Source: an uncultured Chitinophagaceae bacterium (lineage in GTDB: Bacteria > Bacteroidota > Bacteroidia > Chitinophagales > Chitinophagaceae). Taken from it: 54,158 nucleotides of DNA. The stretch is from contig CAIQDX010000130.1 in NCBI GenBank assembly GCA_903870685.1, forward strand, positions 1 through 54,158, in the 5' to 3' direction. A program made the position numbers and the translations under genes. Below, in pieces: positions 34,964 through 43,392 of this stretch. The stretch's first letter is position 1, and each line of letters starts with the position of its first letter. The notes beneath the pieces were generated by a model. The model was not told the DNA's origin and did not search any database. It saw only the letters and a program-made list of their open reading frames with translations.

Positions 34964-35269
34964 ATGTTAGCAGTAGTAAAAATCGCAGGTCAACAATTTA
35001 AAGTACAAACAGGAGATAGTTTGTATGTTCCTCATATTGAAGGAAACAGCGGAGACAAAGTTGAGTTCAACGATGTTTTGCTTGTGGACAACGATGGTAA
35101 AATTTCTGTAGGCAGCGATGTTAAAGCTACCGTTAAAGCAGAAATTGTTTCCGCACTTGTTCAAGGTGATAAAGTGATCGCTTTTAAAATGAAAAGAAGA
35201 AAAGGTTTCCGTAAGAAACATGGTCATAGAACTCACTACACTAGAATTAAAATTGAAAGCATCGCTTAA
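34964..35269 (+). CDS. rplU: 50S ribosomal protein L21
   Basis: L21 (101 residues) binds 23S rRNA in the large subunit. The sequence LAVVKIAGQQFKVQTGDSLYVPHIEG and the C-terminal FKMKRRKGFRKKHGHRTHYTRIKIESI match the family from end to end; the basic RKGFRKKHGHR is the rRNA-contact segment. It is the first gene of the usual rplU-rpmA pair. Confidence 0.98.
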   Translation: MLAVVKIAGQQFKVQTGDSLYVPHIEGNSGDKVEFNDVLLVDNDGKISVGSDVKATVKAEIVSALVQGDKVIAFKMKRRKGFRKKHGHRTHYTRIKIESIA

Positions 35270-35283
35270 TAAAACAAAACATT

Positions 35284-35326
35284 AAAAACAAAAATTAAAG
35301 TGATGTTCATTTTGATTTTTGTTTTT
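35284..35326 (+). promoter_or_regulatory. AT-only inverted repeat between rplU and rpmA
   Basis: AAAAACAAAAAT at 35284-35295 and ATTTTTGTTTTT at 35315-35326 form a perfect 12-bp inverted repeat, followed by AGTTTTT. It could be a weak attenuator that lowers read-through into rpmA, or an mRNA stabilising stem. The very low GC content makes a strong terminator unlikely. Confidence 0.4.
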
Positions 35327-35346
35327 AGTTTTTAAAAAATAAAATT

Positions 35347-35613
35347 ATGGCACACAAAAAAGGTGAAGGTAGCGTAAAGAACGGTCGTGATTCAAACAGT
35401 AAACGTTTGGGTGTAAAAATATTTGGAGGTCAGGCTGCAATCTCCGGAAATATTATTGTTCGTCAACGAGGAACAGAATATCATCCGGGAAAAAATGTTG
35501 GTGTTGGAAAAGATTTTACATTGTTTGCATTGACTGATGGAGTAGTTGAATTTAAGAAAGGAAAGAAAGACAGATCCACTGTTTCGGTGTTACCTGTTGA
35601 AGCAACATCTTAA
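35347..35613 (+). CDS. rpmA: 50S ribosomal protein L27
   Basis: L27 (88 residues) reaches the peptidyl-transferase centre with its N-terminus. [24 protein letters not shown] and the conserved [29 protein letters not shown] are diagnostic. The N-terminus starts directly with AHKKG, so the Firmicutes-type cleaved extension is absent. It is co-transcribed with rplU across a 77-base spacer that contains an inverted repeat. Confidence 0.98.
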   Translation: MAHKKGEGSVKNGRDSNSKRLGVKIFGGQAAISGNIIVRQRGTEYHPGKNVGVGKDFTLFALTDGVVEFKKGKKDRSTVSVLPVEATS

Positions 35614-35621
35614 AAAAAATT

Positions 35622-35650
35622 TTGTGGTTTAAAAAATGTTTATAATTTTA
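35622..35650 (+). promoter_or_regulatory. Possible promoter of the Lys/Ala repeat protein
   Basis: TTG at 35622-35624 and TAATTTTA at 35643-35650 are spaced by 18 bases, with one mismatch from TAnnTTTG. It lies 31 bases before the small basic protein gene. Confidence 0.4.
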
Positions 35651-35681
35651 TGGTATTAACTAACCATTAAATTTTAAAAAC

Positions 35682-35813
35682 ATGGCAAAAGCTGCAAAAA
35701 AAGCCGCTAAGAAAGCTGCTCCTAAAAAAGCTGCAAAAAAAGCTGCTCCTAAAAAAGCTGCAAAAAAAGCTGCTCCTAAAAAAGCTGCTAAGAAAGCTGC
35801 TAAGAAGAAATAA
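35682..35813 (+). CDS. Tiny Lys/Ala/Pro repeat protein, histone H1-like
   Basis: A 43-residue protein made almost only of Lys, Ala and Pro: MAKAAKKAAKK followed by the nine-residue unit AAPKKAAKK three times and a KK tail. At DNA level the unit is a 27-bp direct repeat, identical in the first two copies. Such tails resemble the C-terminal domain of eukaryotic histone H1 and bacterial H1-like proteins (Hc1, AlgP), which bind DNA non-specifically. Here the tail stands alone with no globular domain. Its own terminator follows at once. A nucleoid or RNA-binding role is inferred from charge. Confidence 0.75.
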   Translation: MAKAAKKAAKKAAPKKAAKKAAPKKAAKKAAPKKAAKKAAKKK

Positions 35814-35835
35814 TCTTCGAAGTAAAATAGACTTT

Positions 35836-35867
35836 AAAGTCCCGGAAATTTCCGGGACTTTTTTTAT
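35836..35867 (+). terminator. Terminator after the Lys/Ala repeat protein
   Basis: AAAGTCCCGGAAA pairs perfectly with TTTCCGGGACTTT and runs into a T-tract, 22 bases after the stop codon. It ends the rplU-rpmA-repeat-protein segment. Confidence 0.92.
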
Positions 35868-35906
35868 TTTGCAGATCCTATAATTTGCGAACAATAATTT
35901 TAATTC

Positions 35907-37583
35907 ATGGATAATAATTCTATTGCCGATAATTTTTCTTTGCTGTCGAAACTGATGGATATTCATGGTGAAAATAGTTTCAAATCAAAGTCATATTCAG
36001 TTGCTGCTTTCACCATCGAAAAATTGCCAGTTCAATTATCTGAATTACTTGCAGAAAAAATTTTTTCCATAAAAGGGATTGGAGAAACGACAGGTAAAAA
36101 AATTATTGAACAATTAGAGACCGGGCAACTTTCTGTCCTCAATGAAATCATATCCAAAACTCCAGCTGGAATTCTTGAAATGCTTGCTATCAAAGGGATT
36201 GGACCAAAAAAAATATCTACGATTTGGAAAGAATTAGAGATAGAAACACTGGGCGAATTACTCTATGCCTGCAACGAAAATCGGTTAACATTATACAAAG
36301 GGTTTGGTGAAAAAACACAACAAAATATTAAAGAGTCCATCGAGTTTTATATGGGAACTCGAGGCAGTTTTCTCTATCAACAAATAGAATCTTATGCCAT
36401 ATTAATGGATGAAAAATTAAAAAAAGAGTTTGTTTCACATCAATTTATTTTAACTGGTGAAATGAGGCGTCAATTAGAAGTAATTGAAAAAATTGAATGG
36501 GTAACAAGTGCAAACATCAACAACATAAAACAGTTTTTTGTTGCTAATGAATTTGAGATAAAAAAAGAAACCGATTCATACATTTCTTTTAAAGGAAAAG
36601 AGAATGTAACTGTTGGTTTTTTTTGTTGTGATACTGATAAAATTTTTTCAAAATTATTTGTTACAAGTTGCAGCGAAACATTTTTTTCGGCATGGAAAAC
36701 GCAAACAAATTTTGATGAAAATAAAATTTACGAATCCGAAGAAGAAATATTTTTTTCGAACAAAATCAACTTTATTTCTCCTTTTTGCAGAGAAAATGAA
36801 AAAATAATTCATTTCGCTACGAACAATTTATTCACAAATTTTATCGAGACAAAAGATATAAAAGCAATCATTCATAGTCATAGTAAATGGAGTGATGGAA
36901 ATAATTCGATCGAAGAAATGGTTGTTGCTGCCATTAAAAAAAATTTAGAATATTTAGTTATCAGTGATCATTCGAAATCTGCTTTTTATGCAAATGGTTT
37001 AAAAGAAGATCGCATACTTGCACAACACCAAGAGATTGATGAACTCAATAAAAAATATTTTCCTTTTAAAATTTTTAAAAGTATTGAAAGCGATATTTTA
37101 AATGACGGCAGTTTAGATTATTCGAAAAATATTTTAGAAAGTTTCGATATTGTGATCGCTTCCATTCATTCCAATTTAAAAATGAATGAAGAAAAAGCAA
37201 TGATGCGTTTGATGAATGCAATTGAAAACCCTTATACAAATATTTTGGGCCATATGACGGGCAGATTATTATTAAGTCGTGCCGGTTACCCCGTTGATCA
37301 TAAAAAAATTATTGAGGTTTGTGCTGAAAATAATGTTGTGATCGAATTAAACGCTCATCCTCGCCGCCTTGATATTGACTGGCGTTGGATTGATTATGCG
37401 CTTGAAAGGAATGTGTTAATCTCCATCGACCCTGATGCGCATAGTATTGAAGGCTTTGACGATTGCCGCTATGGTGTTTTGGTTGCCCAAAAAGCCGGAT
37501 TGACCAAAGAAAAAAATTTAAGCAGCTTTTCGTTGCAAGAATTCGAAAAGTTTATTGCAGAGCAAAAATTGAAAAGAAATTAG
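35907..37583 (+). CDS. PolX-like protein with degenerate polymerase site and intact PHP domain
   Basis: A 558-residue protein with the order of bacterial PolX: N-terminal helix-hairpin-helix segments (FSIKGIGETTGKKIIEQL; LAIKGIGPKKISTIWKEL), a pol-beta-like middle, and a C-terminal PHP domain. The PHP metal ligands are present: IIHSHSKWSDG, VISDHS, SIESDILNDG, IASIHS, GHMTGR and ISIDPDAH. In the polymerase part the GSxRR...DxD signature reads GEMRRQLEVIEKIEW; both Asp residues are replaced, and the fingers/palm region is divergent. It is therefore probably a nuclease or phosphoesterase, not a polymerase. It is convergent with the histidine kinase gene. Confidence 0.85.
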   Translation: MDNNSIADNFSLLSKLMDIHGENSFKSKSYSVAAFTIEKLPVQLSELLAEKIFSIKGIGETTGKKIIEQLETGQLSVLNEIISKTPAGILEMLAIKGIGPKKISTIWKELEIETLGELLYACNENRLTLYKGFGEKTQQNIKESIEFYMGTRGSFLYQQIESYAILMDEKLKKEFVSHQFILTGEMRRQLEVIEKIEWVTSANINNIKQFFVANEFEIKKETDSYISFKGKENVTVGFFCCDTDKIFSKLFVTSCSETFFSAWKTQTNFDENKIYESEEEIFFSNKINFISPFCRENEKIIHFATNNLFTNFIETKDIKAIIHSHSKWSDGNNSIEEMVVAAIKKNLEYLVISDHSKSAFYANGLKEDRILAQHQEIDELNKKYFPFKIFKSIESDILNDGSLDYSKNILESFDIVIASIHSNLKMNEEKAMMRLMNAIENPYTNILGHMTGRLLLSRAGYPVDHKKIIEVCAENNVVIELNAHPRRLDIDWRWIDYALERNVLISIDPDAHSIEGFDDCRYGVLVAQKAGLTKEKNLSSFSLQEFEKFIAEQKLKRN

Positions 37584-37585
37584 AT

Positions 37586-37730
37586 TTATTTTTTGTTGAC
37601 CAGCTTCATTACTACTATCATCTGAGGTTGTGTCACTCACTTCAACACCGAGAACAATATTGAACAAACAGTACAAGTGTGCGACGCAACCATCGATGCC
37701 ATGAAATACTAAAGCCGATAACAAAAAAAA
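37586..37730. repeat. Dispersed palindromic repeat, copy F (full length)
   Basis: A full-length copy in reverse orientation to copy B: TTTTTTGTTGACCAGCTTCATTACT-type left end, stem arms GTTGTGTCACTCACTTCAAC and GTACAAGTGTGCGACGCAAC, then GATGCCATGAAA and GATAACAAAAAAAA. The left stem arm has drifted (GTCACTCACTT), giving several mismatches. It fills the whole gap between the convergent PolX-like and kinase genes. Confidence 0.85.
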
Positions 37731-40700
37731 TTAAATTAAAGGAAGTTCTACATAAAAAGTAGATCCTTTTCCTTGTTCAGTTTCGAACCAAATTTGTCCG
37801 TTGGCTTTTTCTACAATGCCTTTGCAAATGGCAAGTCCCAAACCAGTTCCGGAAGATTTGGTTGTAAAGTTTGGCATAAATATTTTTTGTTGCATTTCGA
37901 GCGGGATGCCATTGCCATTATCTTTAATAGAAATTTTTGCAACACCATTTATTATTTGTTGTTTTATTAGAATAATGGTTTTGTTATTTTCTTCGGTTGC
38001 TTCAATAGCATTTTTCAGCAAGTTTGTAAACAAGCGACTAATCTGCACTTTATCGGCTTTGATTTTATATTTGCATGCCTCTTTTTGAAATTGCAATTCT
38101 ATATTAACATCGGTTTGATATAAATTAATTAACGAACTCAATAATTCATTAAGATCAAATTCATCTAACTGCACATTACCAATATTAGCAAACTGAGAAA
38201 AATCACCGGCAATTTTTGCAAGCTGATCTATTTGTTCAACCAATGTTTTAGCAACATTTTGCGATAATTCTTTTACATTATTTGCATCGCCATCAATTGC
38301 TTTTTGCAAATATTGAATACTTAATTTCATTGGTGTAAGCGGATTCTTGATTTCGTGTGCAACCTGCCTTGCCATTTCGCGCCATGCACCTTCTCTTTCG
38401 CTCTGGGCAAGGGCTTTGGCACTTTGTTCTAACTTCATCACCATTTTATTGTATTCATTTACAAGTACACCAATTTCATCTTTTCTTTTCCATTCGATTG
38501 CTTCGTTTACTTTCCCCAAATTAACTTGTTTCATTTTATCACCAATCAATCTGAAGCTGGCAGTAATTCTATTGGTGATCAAAAATGCTATACCACCTGC
38601 AATTAAAAAAGTAAATGCATTTAAATTAATCAAAGCCACTAAAAAACCCGAAACTCTTTCGTTTAATTCTGCTTGCGAATTCAAATAAGGTATATTCAAA
38701 TAAGCATACGTATTTCCTTCTTCATCGTTAACAGGAGCATAAATACTTACATAAGAAAGCTTGCCAATTTTTTCGTTTTGAACAAACCTTGTCATCTTTT
38801 CAGTTCGTAATTTATAATAGGCAGTTGGTTCCATCTTATCGCTTAACAAATGCTTGTTATAGATATAAGGCTGAGTAGAAACTTTCAGTGTTCCGGCTGC
38901 ATCAAAGAAATTGAGATCAACAGAATGTGTTTCGGAGATTTCTGTTATCACTTTTTCTATGCTGTTATTTAAATCAGCATCAGTAACATTAAAAACTTTT
39001 TGATTGATGTATTGTGAACGGAATCGGTTTTCAACTTCTGTTGTCATTCCGGTTAATGATTTCATTAATCTTTCCTGATTGGTTTTATTAAACCGAATAA
39101 AAAAGAATGAAATGGTTGCGGCCCCAATTACTATAAACGAAAAAATACTGATAAAAATGATGGTTGCATGTATTTGCGAACGAATGTTTAATTGCAGCAA
39201 TTGCTTGATGGCAGGCCATTTGAACCTTGCCAACAAAAAGTAATTTCCTACTCTGTATAAAAATATCACTGCTAGAAAAACACAAAATAAATATGCAAAC
39301 AATGCTACTGATTCTAAAAGCAGATCATTCTTTTTTGCTATTAAAACTTGTTTACCATTACCTGCATCATACCAGAGTTCGTTATAATTATCTTTGTTTC
39401 TTTTTTCAAATTCGGGTTGCGGAATTTTTTTCTCATTGATTTGAAATGGGAAATTATAATCGTTAAATTTGCTGATTATTTTTCCATTCTTATAAACAGC
39501 ATAAGTATAATCGGTATTCAGGTCTGATGATATGTCCTGGGTTTGTTTAAACAATTCGGGAAATAAAGTTTCACTTACATATCGTTTTGGCTTTACAATA
39601 ACCAATAAATACCCAACAATACTATCGTCCTTTACTTCCTTTTCATAAATATATCCTGAGGATTCGCCTGCATTCTCATAACTGAACAAACCCGGAATAC
39701 CTGTAATTTTTCCTTGTGTAAGTATTAAGGTTTTAATATCGGTATACTTGGTTGAATCATCATTAAACAAAGGATGTAAAAAATTATCGTAAGTATAAAT
39801 TCTAGTATCGTATTTATTGAGGTAGCCCGAAAAGTTTTGATCTATCAAACTATCCTTAATGAATTTATTAGAATATTCTGTTTGAAACAGACTAAAATTA
39901 TTGCGTAAAAATTTATCGCTAAAATTGGTTGCAGCAATATTCAATAAACTTTCACCTGATGGATCAGATTGTAATGCCAATTGCTCTGCTATTCTTTTTC
40001 TCTGTTCAAATTCAGCATTTCTATTTTCATAAATAACAATTGCTATTACCGAAACAGCAAAGAACATCACCCAAAAAACAAAAAGGGATGATTGTAATAT
40101 TGGAATATGAATATCATTTTTTCTGAAATGAATGATTACTAAATAAAGCAGCAACCATGCCAATACAATGATATTTTGTATTGTAGAAGCTTTGCCAATA
40201 TTGAAGCTGAGGAAAACAAGACCCGCAACTGCAGCAGTTAATAACTGAAGCATCAAACCGATATTTTGTTTTTGAACAGCTTCTAATAATATATGCGACA
40301 AATTATAAAAAATAAGTACAAGCAACCCTAGGATAGCAAAGCTGATGAAGCTATAAGCATTAATACTGAAAAAATTTGTTACATCAAAAGACACTTTGGA
40401 ATCTAGTACCAAACTTCGTACAATGCTTGCAATTGCAAAACAAACTATTACAAGGAAAATAATATTTGCATAAGCCAATATCACTTTTTGTTTTGAAGCA
40501 ATAACAGTTTTAGTTTTTACATGATTGAACTTATAAAAGCTCACCAGCCAAAATGTAAGTACTGTATTAATCAATAGATCGCCTAAAGATCTATGCAGAA
40601 AATTAGATGCATAAATCGATGGATCAAATAACGGCATTCGGTTGAAATAAAAAGGAAACGGAATTTGATAAGATATTATTCGGAGAATTACGATAAATAA

Positions 40701-41453
40701 AACCAATAAAATAAACATCTGTTTGAAATCTTTGTCATCTGTTGCATCATTCGCTATGGCATTAATAAAAAAGAATAAAAATATAAATGCCAAGGTTCTT
40801 AAAAACAATGTGCCGTAGTCATATCCTATATTATATACTTTTTCTTTCTGTTTAATTTTAAAAAGCTCTTTACCGGTAATAGTATGAATTTGCAATGCAA
40901 TTTTGTCGTTGGTTATTTCGTAATGATTGTTTAAATCTGGAAAGCCTTCGAAGTCGGAAATAAGGTATTTGTTCGCAATGAAATAATCCCATTTTACAGG
41001 CAATAATCCTACGATAAATAATTTTTTATCGTGTAACTGAATTGTTTTTTTTATCAATTCAAAACTTCCGTTTTGATGATTTAAAAAATAATTACCATCG
41101 CTACGCTGAATATCTTCGGGATCGGTATAATATTTATTGCTGTTCCAAAAAGCTAATATTGATTTAGCAGAATCGATATTTGAATAAATGAAAAATCCGA
41201 ATGATTCATCGATTAGGATATTTTTTTGTGTTGAATCATTAATTAATGATGACAACAAAGCGGTATCATCTATAATTTCATTAAGTCGATATTCTTTTTC
41301 GTGAAGACGTTGTTCGATTTTTGTTTGAACTCGTTTCGGAGATGAATTATAAGTCCAGTAATAAGAAATAACAAAAGAAATAATATACAACCAGGCGGCA
41401 GTAATAATTAAATACCTATGCCGATACGCGGCTGTTTTTATGGTATATATCAA
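37731..41453 (-). CDS. Large membrane sensor histidine kinase (NtrY-like), orphan
   Basis: A 1240-residue kinase. The N-terminus has a helix (YLIITAAWLYIISFVISYYW), an extracytoplasmic segment, and about seven helices between residues 200 and 490. A second extracytoplasmic region, another helix near 730-750 and further segments lead to a HAMP domain (ASFRLIGDKMKQVNLGKVNEAIEWKRKDEIGVLVNEYNKM). The H-box His is in QVAHEIKNPLTPMKLSIQYLQ near residue 1030. The ATPase part has NLLKNAIEA, DNGNGIP and GTGLGLAI. The start is TTG overlapping the mazG stop (TTGA). No response regulator is adjacent. The stimulus is unknown. Confidence 0.9.
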   Translation of the reverse strand: MIYTIKTAAYRHRYLIITAAWLYIISFVISYYWTYNSSPKRVQTKIEQRLHEKEYRLNEIIDDTALLSSLINDSTQKNILIDESFGFFIYSNIDSAKSILAFWNSNKYYTDPEDIQRSDGNYFLNHQNGSFELIKKTIQLHDKKLFIVGLLPVKWDYFIANKYLISDFEGFPDLNNHYEITNDKIALQIHTITGKELFKIKQKEKVYNIGYDYGTLFLRTLAFIFLFFFINAIANDATDDKDFKQMFILLVLFIVILRIISYQIPFPFYFNRMPLFDPSIYASNFLHRSLGDLLINTVLTFWLVSFYKFNHVKTKTVIASKQKVILAYANIIFLVIVCFAIASIVRSLVLDSKVSFDVTNFFSINAYSFISFAILGLLVLIFYNLSHILLEAVQKQNIGLMLQLLTAAVAGLVFLSFNIGKASTIQNIIVLAWLLLYLVIIHFRKNDIHIPILQSSLFVFWVMFFAVSVIAIVIYENRNAEFEQRKRIAEQLALQSDPSGESLLNIAATNFSDKFLRNNFSLFQTEYSNKFIKDSLIDQNFSGYLNKYDTRIYTYDNFLHPLFNDDSTKYTDIKTLILTQGKITGIPGLFSYENAGESSGYIYEKEVKDDSIVGYLLVIVKPKRYVSETLFPELFKQTQDISSDLNTDYTYAVYKNGKIISKFNDYNFPFQINEKKIPQPEFEKRNKDNYNELWYDAGNGKQVLIAKKNDLLLESVALFAYLFCVFLAVIFLYRVGNYFLLARFKWPAIKQLLQLNIRSQIHATIIFISIFSFIVIGAATISFFFIRFNKTNQERLMKSLTGMTTEVENRFRSQYINQKVFNVTDADLNNSIEKVITEISETHSVDLNFFDAAGTLKVSTQPYIYNKHLLSDKMEPTAYYKLRTEKMTRFVQNEKIGKLSYVSIYAPVNDEEGNTYAYLNIPYLNSQAELNERVSGFLVALINLNAFTFLIAGGIAFLITNRITASFRLIGDKMKQVNLGKVNEAIEWKRKDEIGVLVNEYNKMVMKLEQSAKALAQSEREGAWREMARQVAHEIKNPLTPMKLSIQYLQKAIDGDANNVKELSQNVAKTLVEQIDQLAKIAGDFSQFANIGNVQLDEFDLNELLSSLINLYQTDVNIELQFQKEACKYKIKADKVQISRLFTNLLKNAIEATEENNKTIILIKQQIINGVAKISIKDNGNGIPLEMQQKIFMPNFTTKSSGTGLGLAICKGIVEKANGQIWFETEQGKGSTFYVELPLI

Positions 41454-42226
41454 AGGTTTTTATTTTGTTTCTTTACTTCATTCCAAATCGCATCCATTTC
41501 ATCTAAATTCATTTCGGTTAAATTTTTGCCATGGCTATTTGCAATTGCTTCCATCTTCTGAAAACGTTGAATAAATTTTTTATTGGTGCGTTCCAAAACG
41601 CCTTCGGCATCTACTTGCAAGAACCGTGCATAGTTTATTAAGCTGAATAGCACATCCCCAAATTCTTCTTCGATATGTGTTTGATCATTCTCTGCAATGG
41701 CTTGCTGCAGCTCGTTTATCTCCTCTTCCACTTTTTTCCAGACATCCTCTTTATTTTCCCATTCGAAACCAACTTGCTTTGCTTTTTCCTGAATTCGAGT
41801 TGCTTTTACAACTGCCGGCAACGATGGAGGAACTCCACCCAAAACACTTTTCTTTCCTTCTTTTAATTTTATTTTTTCCCAATTCTTTTTTACATCTTCT
41901 TCATCGGCAACTTTTACATCGCCATAAATATGAGGGTGACGAACAATTAATTTTTCGCAAATGCCATTCAACACTTCATCCAAAGTAAATTTGTTTTGTT
42001 CAGTTCCTATTTTTGAATAGAATAAAATATGTAACATTAAATCGCCCAACTCTTCTTTTATACCAGTCCAATCTTCATCGGTAATGGCATCGGCTAATTC
42101 ATAAGTCTCTTCAATGGTTAAATGACGAAGAGTTTGAATCGTTTGTTTTTTATCCCAAGGACATTTTTCGCGTAACTCATCCATAATTTTTACTAACCTG
42201 AGAAAACTATTTGAAGTATTTGTCAT
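41450..42226 (-). CDS. mazG: Nucleoside triphosphate pyrophosphohydrolase MazG
   Basis: A 258-residue protein with two MazG folds, which hydrolyse NTPs or dNTPs to NMP and PPi for nucleotide-pool hygiene. The first domain carries CPWDKKQTIQTLRHLTIEETYELADAI and EELGDLMLHILFYSKI (the EExxE and ExxD metal ligands). The second has WKKVEEEINELQQAI and EEEFGDVLFSLINYARFL. It overlaps the kinase gene by 3 bases and follows the DUF3667 gene by 2 bases, so the three probably form one leftward transcription unit. Confidence 0.95.
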   Translation of the reverse strand: MTNTSNSFLRLVKIMDELREKCPWDKKQTIQTLRHLTIEETYELADAITDEDWTGIKEELGDLMLHILFYSKIGTEQNKFTLDEVLNGICEKLIVRHPHIYGDVKVADEEDVKKNWEKIKLKEGKKSVLGGVPPSLPAVVKATRIQEKAKQVGFEWENKEDVWKKVEEEINELQQAIAENDQTHIEEEFGDVLFSLINYARFLQVDAEGVLERTNKKFIQRFQKMEAIANSHGKNLTEMNLDEMDAIWNEVKKQNKNL

Positions 42227-42228
42227 AA

Positions 42229-43278
42229 TTAATTAATTGGTGCTGAAGATGCGGTATTTATAAAGAAAATGACTCCAATAAAAAGGAAGATCAAAAATGT
42301 TATAAAATTAAAAATGCAAAACTTGATAATTGTTTTGAATCTGCGCTGCATATAAAAATTTCGCAAGGCTTTATATTGATAAAATAGGATTACAAAGAGC
42401 ATACTGCCTTCTAACCATTTAAAAAATTTCAATCCTGTTATATTTCCTAAATAATCAAATCCATATGCAAAAAGCCAAAACATATAAATTGCTACAAACA
42501 AATGAATAATAAAAATTGCATGATCGATATATAGAAATTGTTTTTTTCTCACATACAGAAGCTTTAATAATAAAGCAATCAATGGCAATAAAATGAACAT
42601 CATTTTGGGTATGCTATGAATTAATTCATTTACTAATTTTCTGTAAACATTCTCATCTCCTGAAAGCATATTTTGACTTATCAAAGCACGCCTTCTATTA
42701 TAGAATTTTCTAAAAAACCCATCTCGTTTATTTGCTGGTAATGAGGATTGAATTGAGTCGTATTCATTTACATTTTTAGCATAATTTGCATCACCCAAAA
42801 TACTGAGTTTATCATTGTTTTTAGTAGATTTTATACTATCCAACACTTTAACAAGACTATCATTTGCTTTTTTTGTTTCAACACTTTCGGCACCATCAAT
42901 CCCAATATGAATCACATTTGATTTTTTCCCTTTACTAACTTTTACTACACCGTTATCTTCAAGGTGTACAAATGAAAAAAATATCAAAAAGAAAACTGCC
43001 GAAGTAAAAACATACATTCTGATAGGATGCAGATAACTTGCCCGTCGGCCTTTTAAATATTCTTTTGATAAAAAGCCGGGCTTAAAAAGCAGGTCTTTTA
43101 ATGTGATAAAAAACTTACCGTCGAAATGAGTCAAGTCTTCAACAAAATGATTTACTAGATGCCAAAAATTTTCTTTGGGTTCGATATTTTCCTGTCCGCA
43201 TTTATGACAATAACGACCATTCAAATCTGCGCCGCAGTTGAGACAAATTTTTTCATTTCTTTCTTTACTATGAGACAT
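42229..43278 (-). CDS. DUF3667 zinc-ribbon membrane protein
   Basis: A 349-residue protein with an N-terminal zinc ribbon (CLNCGADLNGRYCHKCGQEN). The DUF3667 segment follows (FVEDLTHFDGKFFITLKDLLFKPGFLSKEYLKGRRASYLHPIRMYVFTSAVFFLIFF), containing the first helix. After a polar region of about 100 residues there are four more helices. The family is widespread in Bacteroidota and has no assigned function. It heads the DUF3667-mazG-kinase run and is divergent from a secreted-protein gene. Confidence 0.88.
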   Translation of the reverse strand: MSHSKERNEKICLNCGADLNGRYCHKCGQENIEPKENFWHLVNHFVEDLTHFDGKFFITLKDLLFKPGFLSKEYLKGRRASYLHPIRMYVFTSAVFFLIFFSFVHLEDNGVVKVSKGKKSNVIHIGIDGAESVETKKANDSLVKVLDSIKSTKNNDKLSILGDANYAKNVNEYDSIQSSLPANKRDGFFRKFYNRRRALISQNMLSGDENVYRKLVNELIHSIPKMMFILLPLIALLLKLLYVRKKQFLYIDHAIFIIHLFVAIYMFWLFAYGFDYLGNITGLKFFKWLEGSMLFVILFYQYKALRNFYMQRRFKTIIKFCIFNFITFLIFLFIGVIFFINTASSAPIN

Positions 43279-43345
43279 CTTGTTAACGTTTGATTAAAAA
43301 TACGCAACTCCTTTATTGCAGCCGCAGCTTTGTGCATTCTATTTT

Positions 43346-43376
43346 TTGAATGTTGATAACCTTGCTATTATTTTTG
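43346..43376 (+). promoter_or_regulatory. Promoter of the secreted YD-repeat-like gene
   Basis: TTG at 43346-43348 and TATTTTTG at 43369-43376, spaced by 20 bases, fit the Bacteroidota promoter pattern; the ATG follows 16 bases later. Confidence 0.6.
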
Positions 43377-43392
43377 ATGAAATTTATTATTC

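Noticed and set aside
35667-35966. Open frame antisense to the Lys/Ala repeat gene, giving a Phe/Ser-rich protein
   Set aside because: It is a mirror of the tandem repeat and a terminator hairpin, with no domain or start signal; the plus-strand frame has the better start context and a terminator.
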